A stretch of 64,000 nucleotides of DNA from Tetrastigma voinierianum (GCA_016808115.1 JAEQBH010000647.1:186001-250000), one strand, 5' to 3'; shown: positions 10,681-24,276, numbered from the stretch's first letter. Notes: generated by a model from the letters alone, not told the origin. Translations and numbers: made by a program.

Positions 10681-11879
10681 ATGAAAACGCGACCTCGATC
10701 TTGGTTTGGAGGAGGTGTTATCGTGTACTTCTTGAGGGCTTTAAACGAGAGATATTATCTATTCTTGATTCCAAACCACTCCACGGTGACGATCTGGCCC
10801 GAACAACAACAGAACAAGCCTCAAGACGATGTGATTGCTATTCGATTGCTAGGGGATGTGCCCGGGGACCCTATCTTGGGGTTCCTATTCATGTGACCAT
10901 ATGTGATCGATAACAAAGCCTTGTTCCCGACATCAGTTTGCCCCCTCATTCTGCCTTATGCTCCCTCTCGCCTTTGCTTATGGATTTCTTCCCTTTTACT
11001 TATGGATTACCATGCGAATGGCGTGTTTAAGGCTCGCTTGCCGTCGCTGCTGACGTCAGCTTGACACCAACTCGGTCGACTCTCACTGCGGGAAGAGGCT
11101 CGGGACACGTACTCTAAAGCATGGAGTCGAGTTAGGATTCCGTTGGAAAATGAGGTGTTCGAGCTGCGTCGAGCTATACGAGGATTCAAGTGAGATATAT
11201 CAGAAGATTCCTTAGGTGGGGCAAAAGTGGCCCAACTGAAACACGCCAATGTCATCTTGTGTAGTGTCCCTTTAGATGGAAGTTGAGGCCACGTAAAGCT
11301 CAAGTTGAGGGCCTCCTCTGGGAGTACCTTTGCCCGGCTCGAGGCCAAGGACTTCTTATCTTTGTAGAAAGTCAGCACGTGTAGCAAATTTATTAGGCCT
11401 ACTACTAGTTATTTGTATCTTTACATATTGAACAATATGATTTGGGCTACTGGGTAGGCTATGCTATTGGAGAAGGGATCGTTGCACAAGGTGATGGAGC
11501 TAAGTCCCCAAGGAATTCTCCCAACTGCCCACCGTTGGTCGGTTCTCTTGACCCCTCACTCTAAGTAGTCACCTAGGAGTAGCCCAGCGCCTCACGGAGG
11601 AAAACTCGAGAGTCCTCCTTGTACTTTTGGCGGCGAAGCTCATGAGCGATCGAGCGCCCGGCCGGACCCATTCATGATTATCTTAGAAGGAAACCTCCTC
11701 TACTAATGTCGTGACGACGCCTGGTGATGCAGCTCCGGGTGCACTGTTTTAGCAATGGAACAGTTATATTGTCAACCCTTGTTGTCTAATACTCTTTACC
11801 GGAACTTCCTGGTGACTTTTGAGCATGACTTCTATTCATGTGATTTTTGGTCCTCTAGTCTTTTATTCCAAGTATATCA
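10681..11879 (-). other. Probable LTR of the Tat-like element, unconfirmed
   Basis: Lies between the end of a Tat-type integrase (to its right) and a Tat-type PBS/gag start (to its left), where an LTR is expected. No second copy in the window confirms it. Frames at 11007-11387 and 10674-10913 are unrecognised; the former looks like a decayed charged coil in other frames. Confidence 0.35.
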
Positions 11880-12140
11880 TCTCATGTAGAACATAAGGCT
11901 TCCCGCTTACAAGGCTCATCTCATGGCGATCATATCAAGGAGGTTAGGTTTCCCTCCCCTCTTATAAGGCTTCCGACTCTTGTTTCATCTGTGGGATCTT
12001 GGGGAGGTTTCAGCCTACTAAACTCTCTCATGGAGATCATCTCACGGAGATTTATAGCCTACTAGGCTCACCTCATGGAGATCATCTCAAGGAGGTTTCC
12101 CGCCTACTAGGCTCGTCTCATGGAGATCATCTCTCACTAT
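11880..12140. repeat. About 45-bp tandem repeat
   Basis: At least four degenerate units built around CCTACTAGGCTC, CTCATGGAGATCATCTCA and AGGAGGTTT. It lies directly downstream, in minus sense, of the Tat-type polyprotein end. Read on minus, 45 bp keeps frame, so the repeat could have been translated as an ORF extension. Confidence 0.85.
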
Positions 12141-12282
12141 ACGCAAGGTGTATCTTGCGTCTGAGGCTCACGATGATTGGGGGAGATTTGGGCATTGAAA
12201 CAACATTTGCAAAAAAAAAAAAAACTTTTTTATTTATTTTCGAGCATAGTGATGCATACAACTCATGATTGCTAAGGTATTA

Positions 12283-14150
12283 TTAGAAATACTTTTTCAA
12301 ATAAAGGGAGTTCCAAGGTCGAGGCTCTACCCCGCCTCTTAGCGATTGTATCCTATACGCTCCCTTGCAATCGTCGTCGACGATGATATAGGGTCCTTCC
12401 CAGTTGGGTTTTAACTTCCCTTCCTCAAAGGTCTGCTAAAGGACCAGTTCTCCTTTGCGAAAGACTCTGGGTTTGACAAATTTCTCCACCTGCAAAGTGG
12501 CTTAGCGTTAGTACTCGGTCATTCATATGGATGCCCTCTCCCTTCTTCATTCGAGCTCATCCAACGCTTGCATGAGCTCGGCATGGTTGCCTGCACGAAG
12601 TGGTCCAAGCCTAGACTGGATGGGAATCTGTGCCTCTACAGCGAATGTAAGGGCATACGAGGTCTCCCTGGTGGGCTACCTCAGAGTTGTACGGTAGGCC
12701 CAAAGTGCTATTGACAATTCATCCACCCATTTCCCTTTCGAAGTTGTCAAGAACTTTTTTAAGTACCCGAGCAAAGTTTTGTTCATGACCTCGGCCTACC
12801 CATTGGATTAAGGATACCTAGGAAAGGAGTAGACATTCTTGATCCCGTACTCCATACAAAATTGCTAGAACTCTTTGCTAATGAACTGTAGCCTGTTGTT
12901 CGACATAAGTGACTACGGGACCCCGAATCTGCACACAATGTTCCTTTGCTCAAATTGGACGAGCTGTGTTGCCATGACCTACACATAGGCTTCCTCTTCT
13001 GCCCACTTGGTGAAATAATCAATGGCCACCAGTATAAACTTCCACTAGCCAGTAGCTAAAGGCAGAGGTCACATAATGTCAATCCCCGACTTATAGAAAG
13101 GCCATGGACTTGTCATGAAGTGGAATGCTTCGGCTGGCACATGGATGACGTTACCTAACCTTTGGCATACATCACACTTGCAAATATACGCCTTGGATTC
13201 TTGCTTCATTGTCGGCCAATAGTAACCCTGAGTCATAATTCAGTGGCGCGATAGTAGCCTCAATGCGTGCCCTGCGCTCTAGTGAACTTGCTACGCTGAT
13301 CTACTCGGCCTCCCCTAAAGGTATACACCTAATCTGGGCGAAAATGACTGCGCCCTATACAACACGCCGTTTATTAGGGAATATCTTGTTTGCCCAGGCC
13401 CTTACTTTACTTTACCTCGGCTCGGTTCTGTGAATCCATTCTTAAGATACTACGAGATGAAATTCATCGAGCGGCAACGGTGATCAATGGCGATGACTGC
13501 TGTGTTGGGGATGAACAGACGGTCCACGAAGCTCAACTCCACATTACATGGGAATAAATGTGTTGGACGCCAAATTAGTGAGGGCGTCTACCATTTGATT
13601 TTCAAATCTGGGGATGTGTGTCACCTCGAAGTGTTTGAATTCAACCAGGAGGGGCCAAACCATATGCAAATACTATTCCATCATTTCGCTCTTAGCCTCG
13701 TACTCCCCCCTCAACTGTGATGCCACTAATTAGGAGTCGCACCAAAGTTCTAGGGCTGCGATTGAGAGTTTCTTGGCCACCCTCAGCCCGAGAATGACTG
13801 CTTTGTACTTGGCCTCGTTGTTAGAGACTACAAAGGTGAGTTTGACCGCTTGTGCGATAGTAGAACCTTCTGGTGTCCTCAGGACCATGTCGGCGCCCAT
13901 GTGCACGAGACCTCTACCGGTTCAAGGATCCACCTTTGGTCTTGCCCCTAAGGGATATTGCCCGACCTTTCCATAATAAGTAGGCCAACACGCATAATTA
14001 CCTCTTAGGTGATATTCTTTGTCAAACTCGTTGAGCTCATATCCTTCAACAACTCTCTCGGCATATGGCTTATAAGTATGAAACAGATTGGGGAACTATG
14101 TATGAATACTATTATGGTGTAGTAGGCTAAAAGTCACGGTCGAGAGTTTG
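12283..14150 (-). pseudogene. Tat-type gypsy RNase H (aRH) and integrase
   Basis: The minus strand encodes, in order: RNase H (about 13870-13480) with KLTFVVSNNEAKYKAVI and ALELWCDS; integrase zinc-binding and core (about 13235-12700) with YWPTMKQES, CKCDVCQRLGN, AIDYFTKWAEEEAY and AYRTTLR; and the C-terminal NWEGPY...RPWNSLYLKKYF segment ending near 12283. Several in-frame stops and shifts. The N-terminal continuation of the same protein is at 24277-24462, on the far side of the element at 14151-24276. No 3' LTR is unambiguously identified. Confidence 0.85.
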
Positions 14151-16869
14151 TGACACCACAAGAAGCAGGGGTCCTATTGACAACAGATTAACCCTCGGAG
14201 TTCACCGTAGTTTCTAGTGACCCCGAATGCCACACTATTGTGTCCCGTTTATCGGGATCCTATTTTCTAAAAATCGGGTGAAGTCTCCTTTGTTCGAAAG
14301 GCTCACACCCGATATCTGACCTAATATATGATTTAACCATAACCCATCACAGGGTCTCAGCAAGTAGTAATGACCACACGGGGTTCATCTGTCCATATCC
14401 CCTGATATCTGACTATACCCTGATAATCCATAAGAGTTTATTACAAACTCTTATCTGAACATATATTAAAACTAGCTTGTTCATATAGTTTCAAAAATAT
14501 TTATCAAAGCCACATCACGGCTTCATGAAATCATGGCCTCAGTGAAACGCCGTCTCCCTGCACACTCCCTGTACTTGAAAGGGGGTCCCACGACGGGGTG
14601 AATAATGCTGATAGAGAATACTGCCTCCCTACGAGGGCTACTACACGCTAAGTGCACATGTAATGGCACACCACACATTCAAGTAAAAACATGCGCATTC
14701 CTACTCAAATGTCTATATGTCATGGATGATAATGTGACTCACCCTATCCCATGTCCCGAGTCCTCAATGACTCCCTCACACATGCATATGACGAGTGTGA
14801 AAAACTGAACCGTCTTTATGTTCCATCAATGGCCATTTTTCAAAACAAAAGCTTTTTGGTTTATAAATCAAAATCCATTGGACAGTTCCCGATATTAACT
14901 TGCATTTTCCAAGTTCCTTGTATTTATGCATTTGTGGGCCACGAATTTTCGGGTTTACACCGCAAGACGTTGTGCGCCTTTCCGACATTTTTAATTGGCT
15001 TTCACCGTCGGTGATCATGTCTAACCTCAATACATGGTCTTTCACCCTGGAGGGATCTACCCCAAACTTGTTGTACTTGACACACATATTTTCATTTTTA
15101 TTTTTAAAGCGAGTGAGACTCATTTCGGACGTTGTGTCCATTAGAACCCACCATGAACACGATACGGTGTCGATCAACCATGTACCCATGACATACCAGT
15201 GAACACCAAACACAATGTCGATCTCTACCATGCACTCACACCCATGTCATGTGATGTCCTAGTGCATTATATGATGACTACTATATGTGCATGCCTACTC
15301 ATGCATAATTACCCATGCATAATTTGGACATTTATATCAAAAAGCATACAAATTCTAAATATATCATACAATTCATGTCATCATATCAATACATGCATAC
15401 ATTGACATCTGATCCTCTCTTACTAGAGTAGCGACATCTATCAAACCTCTAGGCCAAATTATGACAAGACATGTCCACAACTACCTCTGATAGCCATGTA
15501 ATGGCCTTATTCATCTGGCTTACATCACAAGCCAAACCATTCGACGCTAATTTTCAACCAAGTATATCACTCAATTCAATCAATGATATACTACAATCAT
15601 ATACCAATTGTGTAATTTGGACTAAATCATTAAACGACCTAAGCTATAGATCCGGAAAACGGACCACAACTTGAGTTATAAAGGTTCGATTTGGGTGATT
15701 CAAAAGCCTAACATCAATTTCTTAGATAGAGCTACAAGTTCCTTGAAGGATGCTAGTCCAAATTCTCACTTTTTCCCAGCCGAAATCAGTCCCAAAACCT
15801 GGATAGTAGGTTTCGCCAAAATAGGGCAACTAGGGGCAGTCCCGGAAAACGGACCATAACTTGAGTTATAGAGGTCCAATTTAGGTGATTCAAAAGCCTA
15901 ACATTAAGTTCTCGGATAGGGCTACAATTTCCTTAAGGATACTAGTCCAAATTCTCCTTTTTCTTACTAAAAATCAGCCCCGAGAATTGGATATCATATA
16001 GAGTCAAAACTTGGCACTATTCCCATAACCCATTAATTTGCCAAACAGCCCCTTAGGCCAAATACGGCCAAACAGACCCTTAGGGCATTAAAACTCAACC
16101 AAACAACCCCTAGAATGGAAAATAAACCAAAGTAGGAAGAATCCCTACCTCTTGGAGCGTAGAAGAAACTCTAGGAAGTCCCGTTGACACTTTCTAAACC
16201 CGAAACCTTTGATTTCCCGAACTCATCGCTTGAATCCTATGCGAAATCCCGTGTTTTCGGTACCCACATGTAGCCCTCGTCGAGTAGATGAACTTTCATT
16301 CTTGGCCCGATGAATTCCAACCGACGGAACTCTGTAGATCGGAGAGACAAGTTTGGATTTTTTTTTCTTTTTCCTTTTTTCTCTCCCTCTCTCTTTCTCA
16401 TGTTCGAACAGCTAAGAAGAAACTGATTTTTTCCTTCTTTTTTTTTTTCCTCATTTCACCCTTTTTAACATATCTTTAACTTTCAATTGCTTTGCCCACG
16501 TTGCGCCACGTGTCATGACTTGTTCGGGCCAATTTCTGCCCCGAAACGATTTATTTCGTCCCGATTTAGGTTCAAATTATTTTAAAATGAACTTTACTAA
16601 TTCATATTTCACTTTTGAGATTTTTTTTCTCAAAACTCCGTTTTAGGATCCCACTTTGAGCACCGATGCCGTCCGAAAAAATCCATTTGTCTCGGAATTG
16701 ATATAGAAATTTTACGGGGAACTAGATTTTGCTAGGGCAGAATCCAACGGTGAAATTGTTCCATCATCACGAGATCTAGAGAAAAATTTCGGGGCTTCCC
16801 CTAAACCATTATGACAATTTTTTATTTTTGCTATTTTTCAAAAAAATTAAATTTTTCCCGGGTTTTACA
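14151..16869 (-). repeat. 3' LTR of the Tekay/Del-like element
   Basis: 2,719 bp, matching 21574-24276 throughout. Shared landmarks: CCTGAAAGGGGGTCC (about 14570 and 22000), a pair of ACTTGAGTTATA units 190 bp apart (15661 and 15851), a pyrimidine tract (16350-16460), and GGTTTTACA at the minus 5' end. Divergence from the other LTR is clearly visible, so the insertion is not recent. Confidence 0.9.
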
Positions 16870-16882
16870 TTCTTCCCCTCTT
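16870..16882 (-). other. Polypurine tract
   Basis: Minus AAGAGGGGAAGAA directly before the 3' LTR start TGTAAAACC. Primes plus-strand DNA synthesis. Confidence 0.85.
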
Positions 16883-17129
16883 AAAAGAATTTCGTCCTGA
16901 AATTTACACGCACACTAGCACACACATCACATGCATATGCAATCGTACACAATCACATGCATACAAACTAGTCATTAAATCTGCTTGGCTAAACTTTACC
17001 TTCATCCTTATGAGAAAGAGGGTAGTTGACACACATCGGGTCCTCGTGTTCCCATCATTGTCTCTCCAATCCTCGGTGTTGCCTGAAACACGTACTAGCC
17101 CTCACGGTCTTGATTCGCAAACACAGTCA

Positions 17130-18330
17130 ACTATCCATGATACGCACGGTCCCTCCTCGAAGAGTCCCATCGCCCATCAACAATAGCTCGCCCTAATCCA
17201 CTACATGGGTCAGATCTTGAGTGTATTTCTGGAGCATGGATATATGGAATACCTCCCTTGGACACGATAAACTCGGCGATAATGCCATGGAGTATCTGGC
17301 CCCATGCCCACCTTCTTGAGTATCTCGAAGAGTGGAGTATATCTCGGTATTTGTTCCACAACACCAAACACGACCACTCCTCTCTTAGGCATCACCTTGA
17401 GAAGGCGTGATCTCCCACCTCAAGCTCTAGAGGTCGACGGCTTGTTAGCGTAGCTCATACGCCTGCTACGATATGTGAGAAAGGCGACACTAAGTATCAA
17501 ATCCACCTTCTCAAGGTGTCTCTAACCAAAAATCCAGGATTTCGTAGTGATGGATCTCCACCATAGTCCAACAAATCGAAGATCGACATGGCCTCAGCCT
17601 AGAGCCTCATAGGTTGTCATCACGTAATGCTCATCGATAAGCTGTTATGCTTGAACTCTACCAAGAGCTGAAATCTCTCCCAGCTACCCTTAAGATCCAG
17701 GACACATGCTCGCAACACGTCCTCTAAATCATGTATAGTCCTCTTCGATTGGCCGTCTGTCTGTGGATGAAAAGCAGTGCTCATCATCAATTGTGTTCCC
17801 ATGGCTCTCTGGAAACTCTTCCAAAAGTGAGTTGTAAACCTAAGATCCTGGTCCGATACGATAGAGATTGACACTCCATGTAACCAGACAATCTCTCAAA
17901 TGTATATACCCTGCAAAATTCCTCCAATGTGAAGGTCATCCGCACGGCCAGAAAATGCGCCGACTTAGTGAGCAGGTCCACTATCACCCACACCGCATCA
18001 TGCTTCTTCGATGTCCGTGGCAAGTGGGTCACAAAATCCATCGTGATATGTTCCCACTTCCACTCACACTACGATAGTAGAGTAGCCTGCGGCTCACAGT
18101 GCTCAGCAACTACCTGGCGACACGTGAGACATCGTTAAAGCAACGAAAGTCCTGACGTGTCTCTTCATCAGCTCGATAATATTATTGGCGAAGAGCGAGA
18201 ATCATGGTACATCTTATTTTGGATACCTGAAAATCGAAGCGATGGAACTCTACAGGATCTCCTCTCGGATGTGTCAATTGGGGAACCCTGACCCATCCCT
18301 ATCTGAAGACTACCATTTTGTGTGAATGGC
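17130..18330 (-). pseudogene. Gypsy integrase and pol C-terminus
   Basis: 18041-17787 carries the core start MDFVTHLPRTSKKHDAVW and VDLLTKSAHF. 17874-17620 continues with SIVSDQDLRFTTHFW, STAFHPQTDGQSKRTI and DLKGSWE, including catalytic-type D and E contexts. 17395-17131 has the C-terminal YTPLFEILKKVGMG part in shifted frames. The zinc-binding N-terminus is only traceable near 18130. No chromodomain could be recognised. Pol end of the 14151-24276 element; non-functional. Confidence 0.85.
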
Positions 18331-18489
18331 CCGATAGCCGTCACTTGCACTGGCCGTACGGTCCTTGATGGACACTATCTTTGCATCCTGCTCACGAGAT
18401 AATCCACTGCTTAGTAGGAAGGCGTGGGCCATTAAACTCCCTAAGACACCTTACAGCGAGCTTGATCTACGTACGCAGCCCAAAGCGTC

Positions 18490-19936
18490 TTATAACCTTG
18501 AGCATCTGCCCTCCCAGGGAAAGCTGCTTGCTTGATTACTCCGTGACTTAGGCGGCGCGTTAGCCACCACATTTGCCTTACCAGGATGGTATTGCAAAGT
18601 GAAGTCATAATCCTCCAAATACTCCATCCATCTTTGTTGCCTCATGTTGAGGTCCCGTTGTGTAAAGATATACTTCAGACTTTTGTAGTCTGAAAACACC
18701 TCGAACTACTCACCATATAGGTAGTGGTGCCAAATATTTAAGACGAAGACTATGGCTGCTAACTCCATGTCATGCGTGGGGTAATTCTTCTCATGATTCT
18801 TTAACTTCCAAGAACCAGAAGCTACTACCTCCCGGACTGCATCAAAACACATCCCAATTCGTCATTCGAGGCATCACAATACACTGTGTGCCTCTGTCCC
18901 CTTTCTAGGAGTATTAGAATAGGAGTTGTAGTAAGGCTCCTTTTCAATCCCTGGAATGCCTTCTCACACAGGTCATTCCACTCGAATTTGACCTCATTTC
19001 GGGTTAATCTCGTCATAGATGCAACTAATCGGGAGAAGTCCTCCATGAATTTCCTGTAATCCTGCCGGAGTCTGAGAACTACATATCTCGAGCGACTTCG
19101 GCCTCTCCCGACTCATAGCGCTACGACCTTCTCGCAGGGTCCACTAATACACTAGAAGCGACACTACATGTCGAAGTCTCACCTCGATAAGCGAAACTAG
19201 CACTTCTTGTACTTGGCATCTGGCGATGTTCTCTACGAGGGCTGAAAAATTCTCAAGTGATCATGTGCTCCTCCTCCAGGCTAGGAGTAGCAGATCAAAT
19301 GTCGTCCACAGACTACGACGAGGCTGATCAATTAGGGTTGGAATACCCTATGCATGAGATCCATGAATGCATTTGGGCGACCGTCGAAGCCAAATGGCAT
19401 CATTGTGAACTCGAATTCCCATGCACGCGTCTAAGCGTTGTCTTAGGGATGTTGCCTCCGCTCTCAATTGATGATAACAAGCGCGAAGGTCTATCTTGGA
19501 ATGAGCTTCGGCACTTCTCTTCTTGATCAAACAAATCATCAATCTGAGTAACGAATACGTTATTGATCGTAACCTTTGTTATTACTTGGAGTAATCAATC
19601 TTGGCGATCGAGAAGGGTCTTGTCCTTCTTCTTAGCAAACAGAACCGGAGCGCCCCAAGGTGAAGTGCTCGATATAATAAAACCTTTATCCAACAATTCC
19701 TGCAGTTGGACCTTGAGTTCCTGTAACTCAATCGGTGCCATCCTATGAGGAATCATAGAAATGGGCGACGTACCAGGGTGTAACTCAATGACAAAGTCTA
19801 CATCCCTGTGCGGAGGTAATCCAGGTAGTTCATTCGGAAAGACATCCTCATACTCTGACCACAGTGGGCCCAAATCTTGTCTCACCTCGTCCTCCGAAAC
19901 AGGCTTGCTAACTTGACCATCAATTGTCCATGCCAC
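18490..19936 (-). pseudogene. Gypsy reverse transcriptase and RNase H
   Basis: 19936-19595 has SEYEDVFPNELPGLPPHRD, ELHPGTSPIS and GFIISSTSPWGAPVLFAKKKD. 19542-19348 has KIDLRACYHQLR. The catalytic SVDDI remains at about 19300, followed by a stop. 19046-18825 has the RNase H linker and YCDASNDELGCVLMQSGR. 18699-18490 has DYKSLKYIFTQRDLNMRQ and YHPGKANVVANA. Four or more frame breaks. Key RT aspartates are still readable, but no continuous protein exists. Confidence 0.9.
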
Positions 19937-20064
19937 CTAGAGTTGTATACAGTTTGGGGTAAATTATTGTGCTTATCCCCCTGAAACATAACAAAAATCT
20001 CATCTTGTGTGTAGGCAGGAACTCTTCTATGATTACAGTCAATGACGACTTAGTGTGTCGTCAA

Positions 20065-20554
20065 CTAGTCCATCTCGAGGATGACATCAAACTCCGACAT
20101 GTCTATAACCCTTAGGTCGATAATGAGTAGAATCCCGGAGATCTCTAACTCACCACCGACATGCTCCGGATCCACACTGCCTAGTTCTAGAAGGGAGACC
20201 TCATCGACGACTTTTCCCAGTCTCGACCTCCCAGCCCGAGCCTTTGACACATGATGCAACAACCCATATGAATATGATGTACCCGAATTTAAACAACACT
20301 CTTGTCAAGAAGTGTGAGAGAAGAAACGTACCCTGTATATCAAATTGATCTACAAGCTCAGCACAACGGTATCCAGTAGACACGCCCCTGGTCCCTGAAG
20401 TCCGGGCACAGAAGTTCACGTCTCGACCAGATATGCCACAGCCGCCTTGGCGTCTGTGAAATAGTAGGTGCTTGTGCAACACCTTGGGACTTATCACAGG
20501 TTCCCGGCCCTTCTTGGGTAAGAAGGAACAAATTAACGTGCAATGCATGTCCAC
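20065..20554 (-). pseudogene. Gypsy protease with lost active site
   Basis: Minus frames contain QGTFLLSHF...RVLFKFG where the retropepsin DSG should be, so the catalytic aspartate and serine read K and F. Further on are GLEVET-like and ELEISGILLIIDLRVIDMSEFDVILEMD, the normal flap-to-C-terminal region. A frameshift separates the two pieces near 20230. Aspartic protease domain between gag and RT. Confidence 0.8.
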
Positions 20555-20639
20555 GATGATTGAGGCTGTGGTGTCCCATAGCTAGGCTCCCTATACGAGG
20601 GTAATCAGATCACGTAGTGTCGGTGGTGACAATGGAAAC

Positions 20640-21180
20640 ACGCTCTCTGCCCTGACTAGCTAGGAGCCCTGAAGTGTCTCCCACCCCTGAATGATTGACC
20701 TTGGCCTTGGCCTTGGTTGTCCCTGACATCCATGCGAAGCAGAAGTCTTCTGCTTCTTCCTAGAGCTAGAAGAAGATTGATTCTCCTTCATCTTAGCATT
20801 AGCACCCATGTCCCAGATGCTCCGTGTGTCATCAATCTCTCTCTTTATGGTCATAGTTGTCCTGACCATAGAGTCCATATCTTGTAGGAGAAATCCCACA
20901 ATCTTGCCCTGGATGGACAACTTCAGACCATCCTCGAATTTCCTCACCTTTTCCATGTTTGTGGCCTCATAATCATCCGCGAAATGGGTTAATTCAGTGA
21001 ACTTAGCCACGTATTCGAGCATTGTCATTGTTCCTTATTTCAGTTCTAGGAACTCCCGACTTTGCATGTTGGCGGTAATAGAAATGCTGCCGCGAAGAGC
21101 TCACGAAACTCTTCCCATGTCATTGCCTCAAAGTTCATAAGGCTTTGACGATCCACCATACTTGGGATTCGCCCTTTAGT
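20640..21180 (-). pseudogene. Gypsy gag
   Basis: The capsid region reads TWEEFRELFAAAF near 21110, then 21028-20660 gives MTMLEYVAKFTELTHFADD, KVRKFEDGLKLSIQGK and SMVRTTMTIKREIDDTRS, then a Ser/Lys/Arg-rich stretch. The zinc knuckle expected next is not cleanly readable before 20554. One stop separates the first segment from the main frame. No start codon could be assigned with confidence. Confidence 0.85.
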
Positions 21181-21555
21181 GAATTACGAGTTAATATCCT
21201 GAGTGGCACGGGGTGATCTCCATAAACTTTGAGATCCTCTCCTTATCGGCTAGTAGTGCGTATTATTACTAATGAACCTTAACATCTCGAACTATCCCAT
21301 TCGTTTCTTTCGAACCCCTGGGTTATGTTCTCTAACCACTAGTGTTCCTCTTTCCCATATACATTTACCATGCATATAATTCACACAATTTGTAACACTG
21401 GCAGTGAGCATGTTAGAACCTGAAACATATAATGCGCGTGCGACGATCTTGAATATTAGTGTACCTAAACTCTTGATACCTAGGTGAGATGAGCTAGTAT
21501 CAGGACCATACTTGTGGATACCCACACCCAAGCTCCCTAGGTAATCGTTTACCTA

Positions 21556-21568
21556 TGCTCTGATACCA
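21556..21568 (-). other. Primer-binding site (initiator tRNA-Met)
   Basis: Minus TGGTATCAGAGCA, the standard complement to the 3' end of plant initiator tRNA-Met, five bases inside the 5' LTR. Confidence 0.92.
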
Positions 21569-21573
21569 AGCTA

Positions 21574-24276
21574 TGATGCCCCAAAACCCGAGGGTCCCAT
21601 TGACAATCCGTTAACCCGCAGAATTCTTGTGCATTTCTGATGACCCGATACCACACTGTTGTGTCCCATTTATCGGGATCCATATTTTCACAAAAATCGG
21701 GCAGTCTCCTTTGTTCGAGGAGCTCTACCCAACATACAACTTATATAACAGTAGAGTTATAACCCATCCAAGGTCTCAACAAAAGTAGTAATGACCACAC
21801 AATGTCCATCTGTCCATATCCCCAATATACAACTATATCACGATAAACCATAAGAGTTTATTACAACACTCTTATACATAACATATATTAAAACTAGCTT
21901 GTTCTAATCTAGTTTGCAAAAATATTTATCAAAGCCACATCTTAGCTTCCTTCAAAATCACGGCCTCGAGTGAGCGTCGTCTCCCTGCACACTCCTTATA
22001 CCTGAAAGGGGGTCCTATGACGGGATGAGCAATGCCCAGTAGAGAATACCTCCTATAAGGGCTACTCCCTACCTAAGTGCACATGTAATGGCACACCACA
22101 CATTCAAGTAAAAACATGTGCATTCCTACTCAAATGTCTACACATCATGGATAAGAATGTGACTCACCCTATCCCATGTCCTAAGTCCTCATCGATTCCC
22201 TCACACATGCATATGCCGAGTGTGAAAAATCGAACCGTCTTTATGTTCTATTAATGGCCATTTTTCAAAACAAAAGCCTTTTGTTTTATAAATCAAAATC
22301 CATTAGACGGTTCTCGATATCAACTTTCATTTTCCAAGTTTCGTATGTTTATGCATTTTTAGGCCATAGATTTGAGGGTTACAAGCGAATCTTTGCGCAC
22401 CTTCCGACATTTTTAGGGCTTTTCACATGGTGATCATGTGTAAACACCGTCTGAGGTCTTTTCGCGCACGGGGATCTACCCCCGACTTGCTATGCGAACA
22501 CAAGTATTTTCATTTTATTTTTAAAATCGTGAGACTCATTTGGACGTTGTCCAGTATTTAAGGCTTTACCATGAATACGAAACACCGGTGTCGATCAACC
22601 ATGTACCCACGAAATACCATCGAACACCAAACACAATGTCGATCTCTACCATTCACTCACACCCATGTCATGTGATGTCCTAGTGCATAATGCAATGCAA
22701 TCATGCCATTGCTCATTCATACCATGCTACATATATGATGAGTGTTATATGCGTACTACTCATGCATAATTACCCATGCATCATTTGGACATTTATATAA
22801 AAAAGAAAACAAATTCCAAATATATCATACAATTCATGCCATCATATCAATACACGCATATATTGACATCACAAGTCACTACTACTCCAGTAGCGACATC
22901 CATCAAACTCTAGGCCGAATCGTGACAAGACATGTCCTGACTAGCTTCTGATAAGATATAATGGCCTTATTCGCCTAAGCACATCACAGGCCAAACCATT
23001 AGAACACAAAATTTCAACCAAGTATATCACTCAATTCAAGCAATGATATACTACAATCATATCTAATTGTGGCAAAAATTTGGACATAATCATTCATAAC
23101 CTAGCTATAGCGATCTGGAAAAGCAGACCATAACTTGAGTTATAGAGGTTCGATTTGGGTAATTAAAAAGCCTAACATCAATTTATCAGATAGAGCTACA
23201 AGTTCCACGCAGATAATTGCAAGTCAGAATTCTCACTTTCCCATGAAATACGAGTCGAAAACTTGGATAGTAGGTTCGGCCAAAGCAGGTACTGGCTGGG
23301 CGTCGGAGAAAGCGAACCATAACTTGAGTTATAGAGGTCCGATTTGGGTGATTCAAAAGCCTAAAATCAATTTCTAGGATAGGGCTACAATTTCCTTGAA
23401 GGATACTAGTCTAAATTCGCCCTTTTTCTAACTAAAAATCAGCTCTGAAAACTAGACATTATATAGGCTCAAAACAGGGCACTATTCCCATAACCCATTA
23501 ATTTTCCAAACAGCCCCTTATGGCATTAAAACTCAACCAAACAGCCCCTAGAATGGAAAATAAACCAAAGTAGAAAGAATCCCTACCTCCTTGAGCGTAG
23601 AAGAAACTCTAAGAAGTCCCGTGGATACTTCCTAAACCCGAAACCTTTAATTTCCTGAACTCCTCGCTTGAATCCTCGGCGAAATCCCGTGTTTTCGGTA
23701 CCCACACGTAGCCCTCGTCTAGTAGATGAATTTTTGTTCTTGACAATTCAAGCGCCAGAACCGTGAATCAAAGAAGTTTGAATTTTTTTTATTTTCCATT
23801 TTCTCTCCCTCTCTCATGTTTGAACAACCCGAAGAGCAGTTTTTCTTCTTCTTTTTTCTTCATTTCACCCTTTTTAACATATCTTTAAGTTTTAATTTCT
23901 TTGCCCATGTCGCGCCACGTGTCAAAACTCGTTCAAGCCCGTTTCTGCCCTAAAACGATTTATTTCGTCCCGGTTTAAGTTTAAATTATTTTAAAATGAA
24001 CTTTACTAATTCATTTTTCACTTTCGAGATTTTTTTTCCTCAAAAATCCTGTTTTTTGGGTCCACCGGATACCTGACGCCTCGAATCGAAAAATCCATTT
24101 GTCTCGAATTCAATAAGAATTTTAAGGTAGCCCAGATTTGTGAGAGGCAGATCAACGGTAAATTCAGTTAAAGTCATCCGAGATCTAGAAAATTTTCCAG
24201 GTTTCTCTTAACCATTATGACAATTTCATTATTTTTGCTATTTTTCAGAAAAATTAATTTTTTCTCAGGTTTTACA
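21574..24276 (-). repeat. 5' LTR of the Tekay/Del-like element
   Basis: 2,703 bp, direct partner of 14151-16869. Begins on minus with TGTAAAACC and ends GGGGCATCA. Contains the same two-unit module of about 190 bp (ACTTGAGTTATA at about 23130 and 23320). Confidence 0.9.

Larger units (their letters stand above)
14151..24276 (-). mobile_element. Complete Tekay/Del-like Ty3/gypsy retrotransposon
   Basis: 10,126 bp on minus: 5' LTR 21574-24276, PBS 21556-21568, gag, protease, RT-RNase H, integrase, polypurine tract 16870-16882, 3' LTR 14151-16869. LTRs start TGTAAAACC and end in ATCA/GTCA. A 5-bp AGTTT occurs one base outside each end (14145-14149 and 24278-24282), a likely target-site duplication. 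Removing the element rejoins two halves of a Tat-type RNase H frame (KKL at 24285-24277, then STVTF from 14144 down), which confirms insertion. All ORFs are broken. Lineage is inferred from gene order, long LTRs and protein words. Confidence 0.9.

Noticed and set aside
15471..15859. Frames inside the 14151-16869 LTR
   Set aside because: Not shared in frame by the partner LTR; artefacts of the tandem module.
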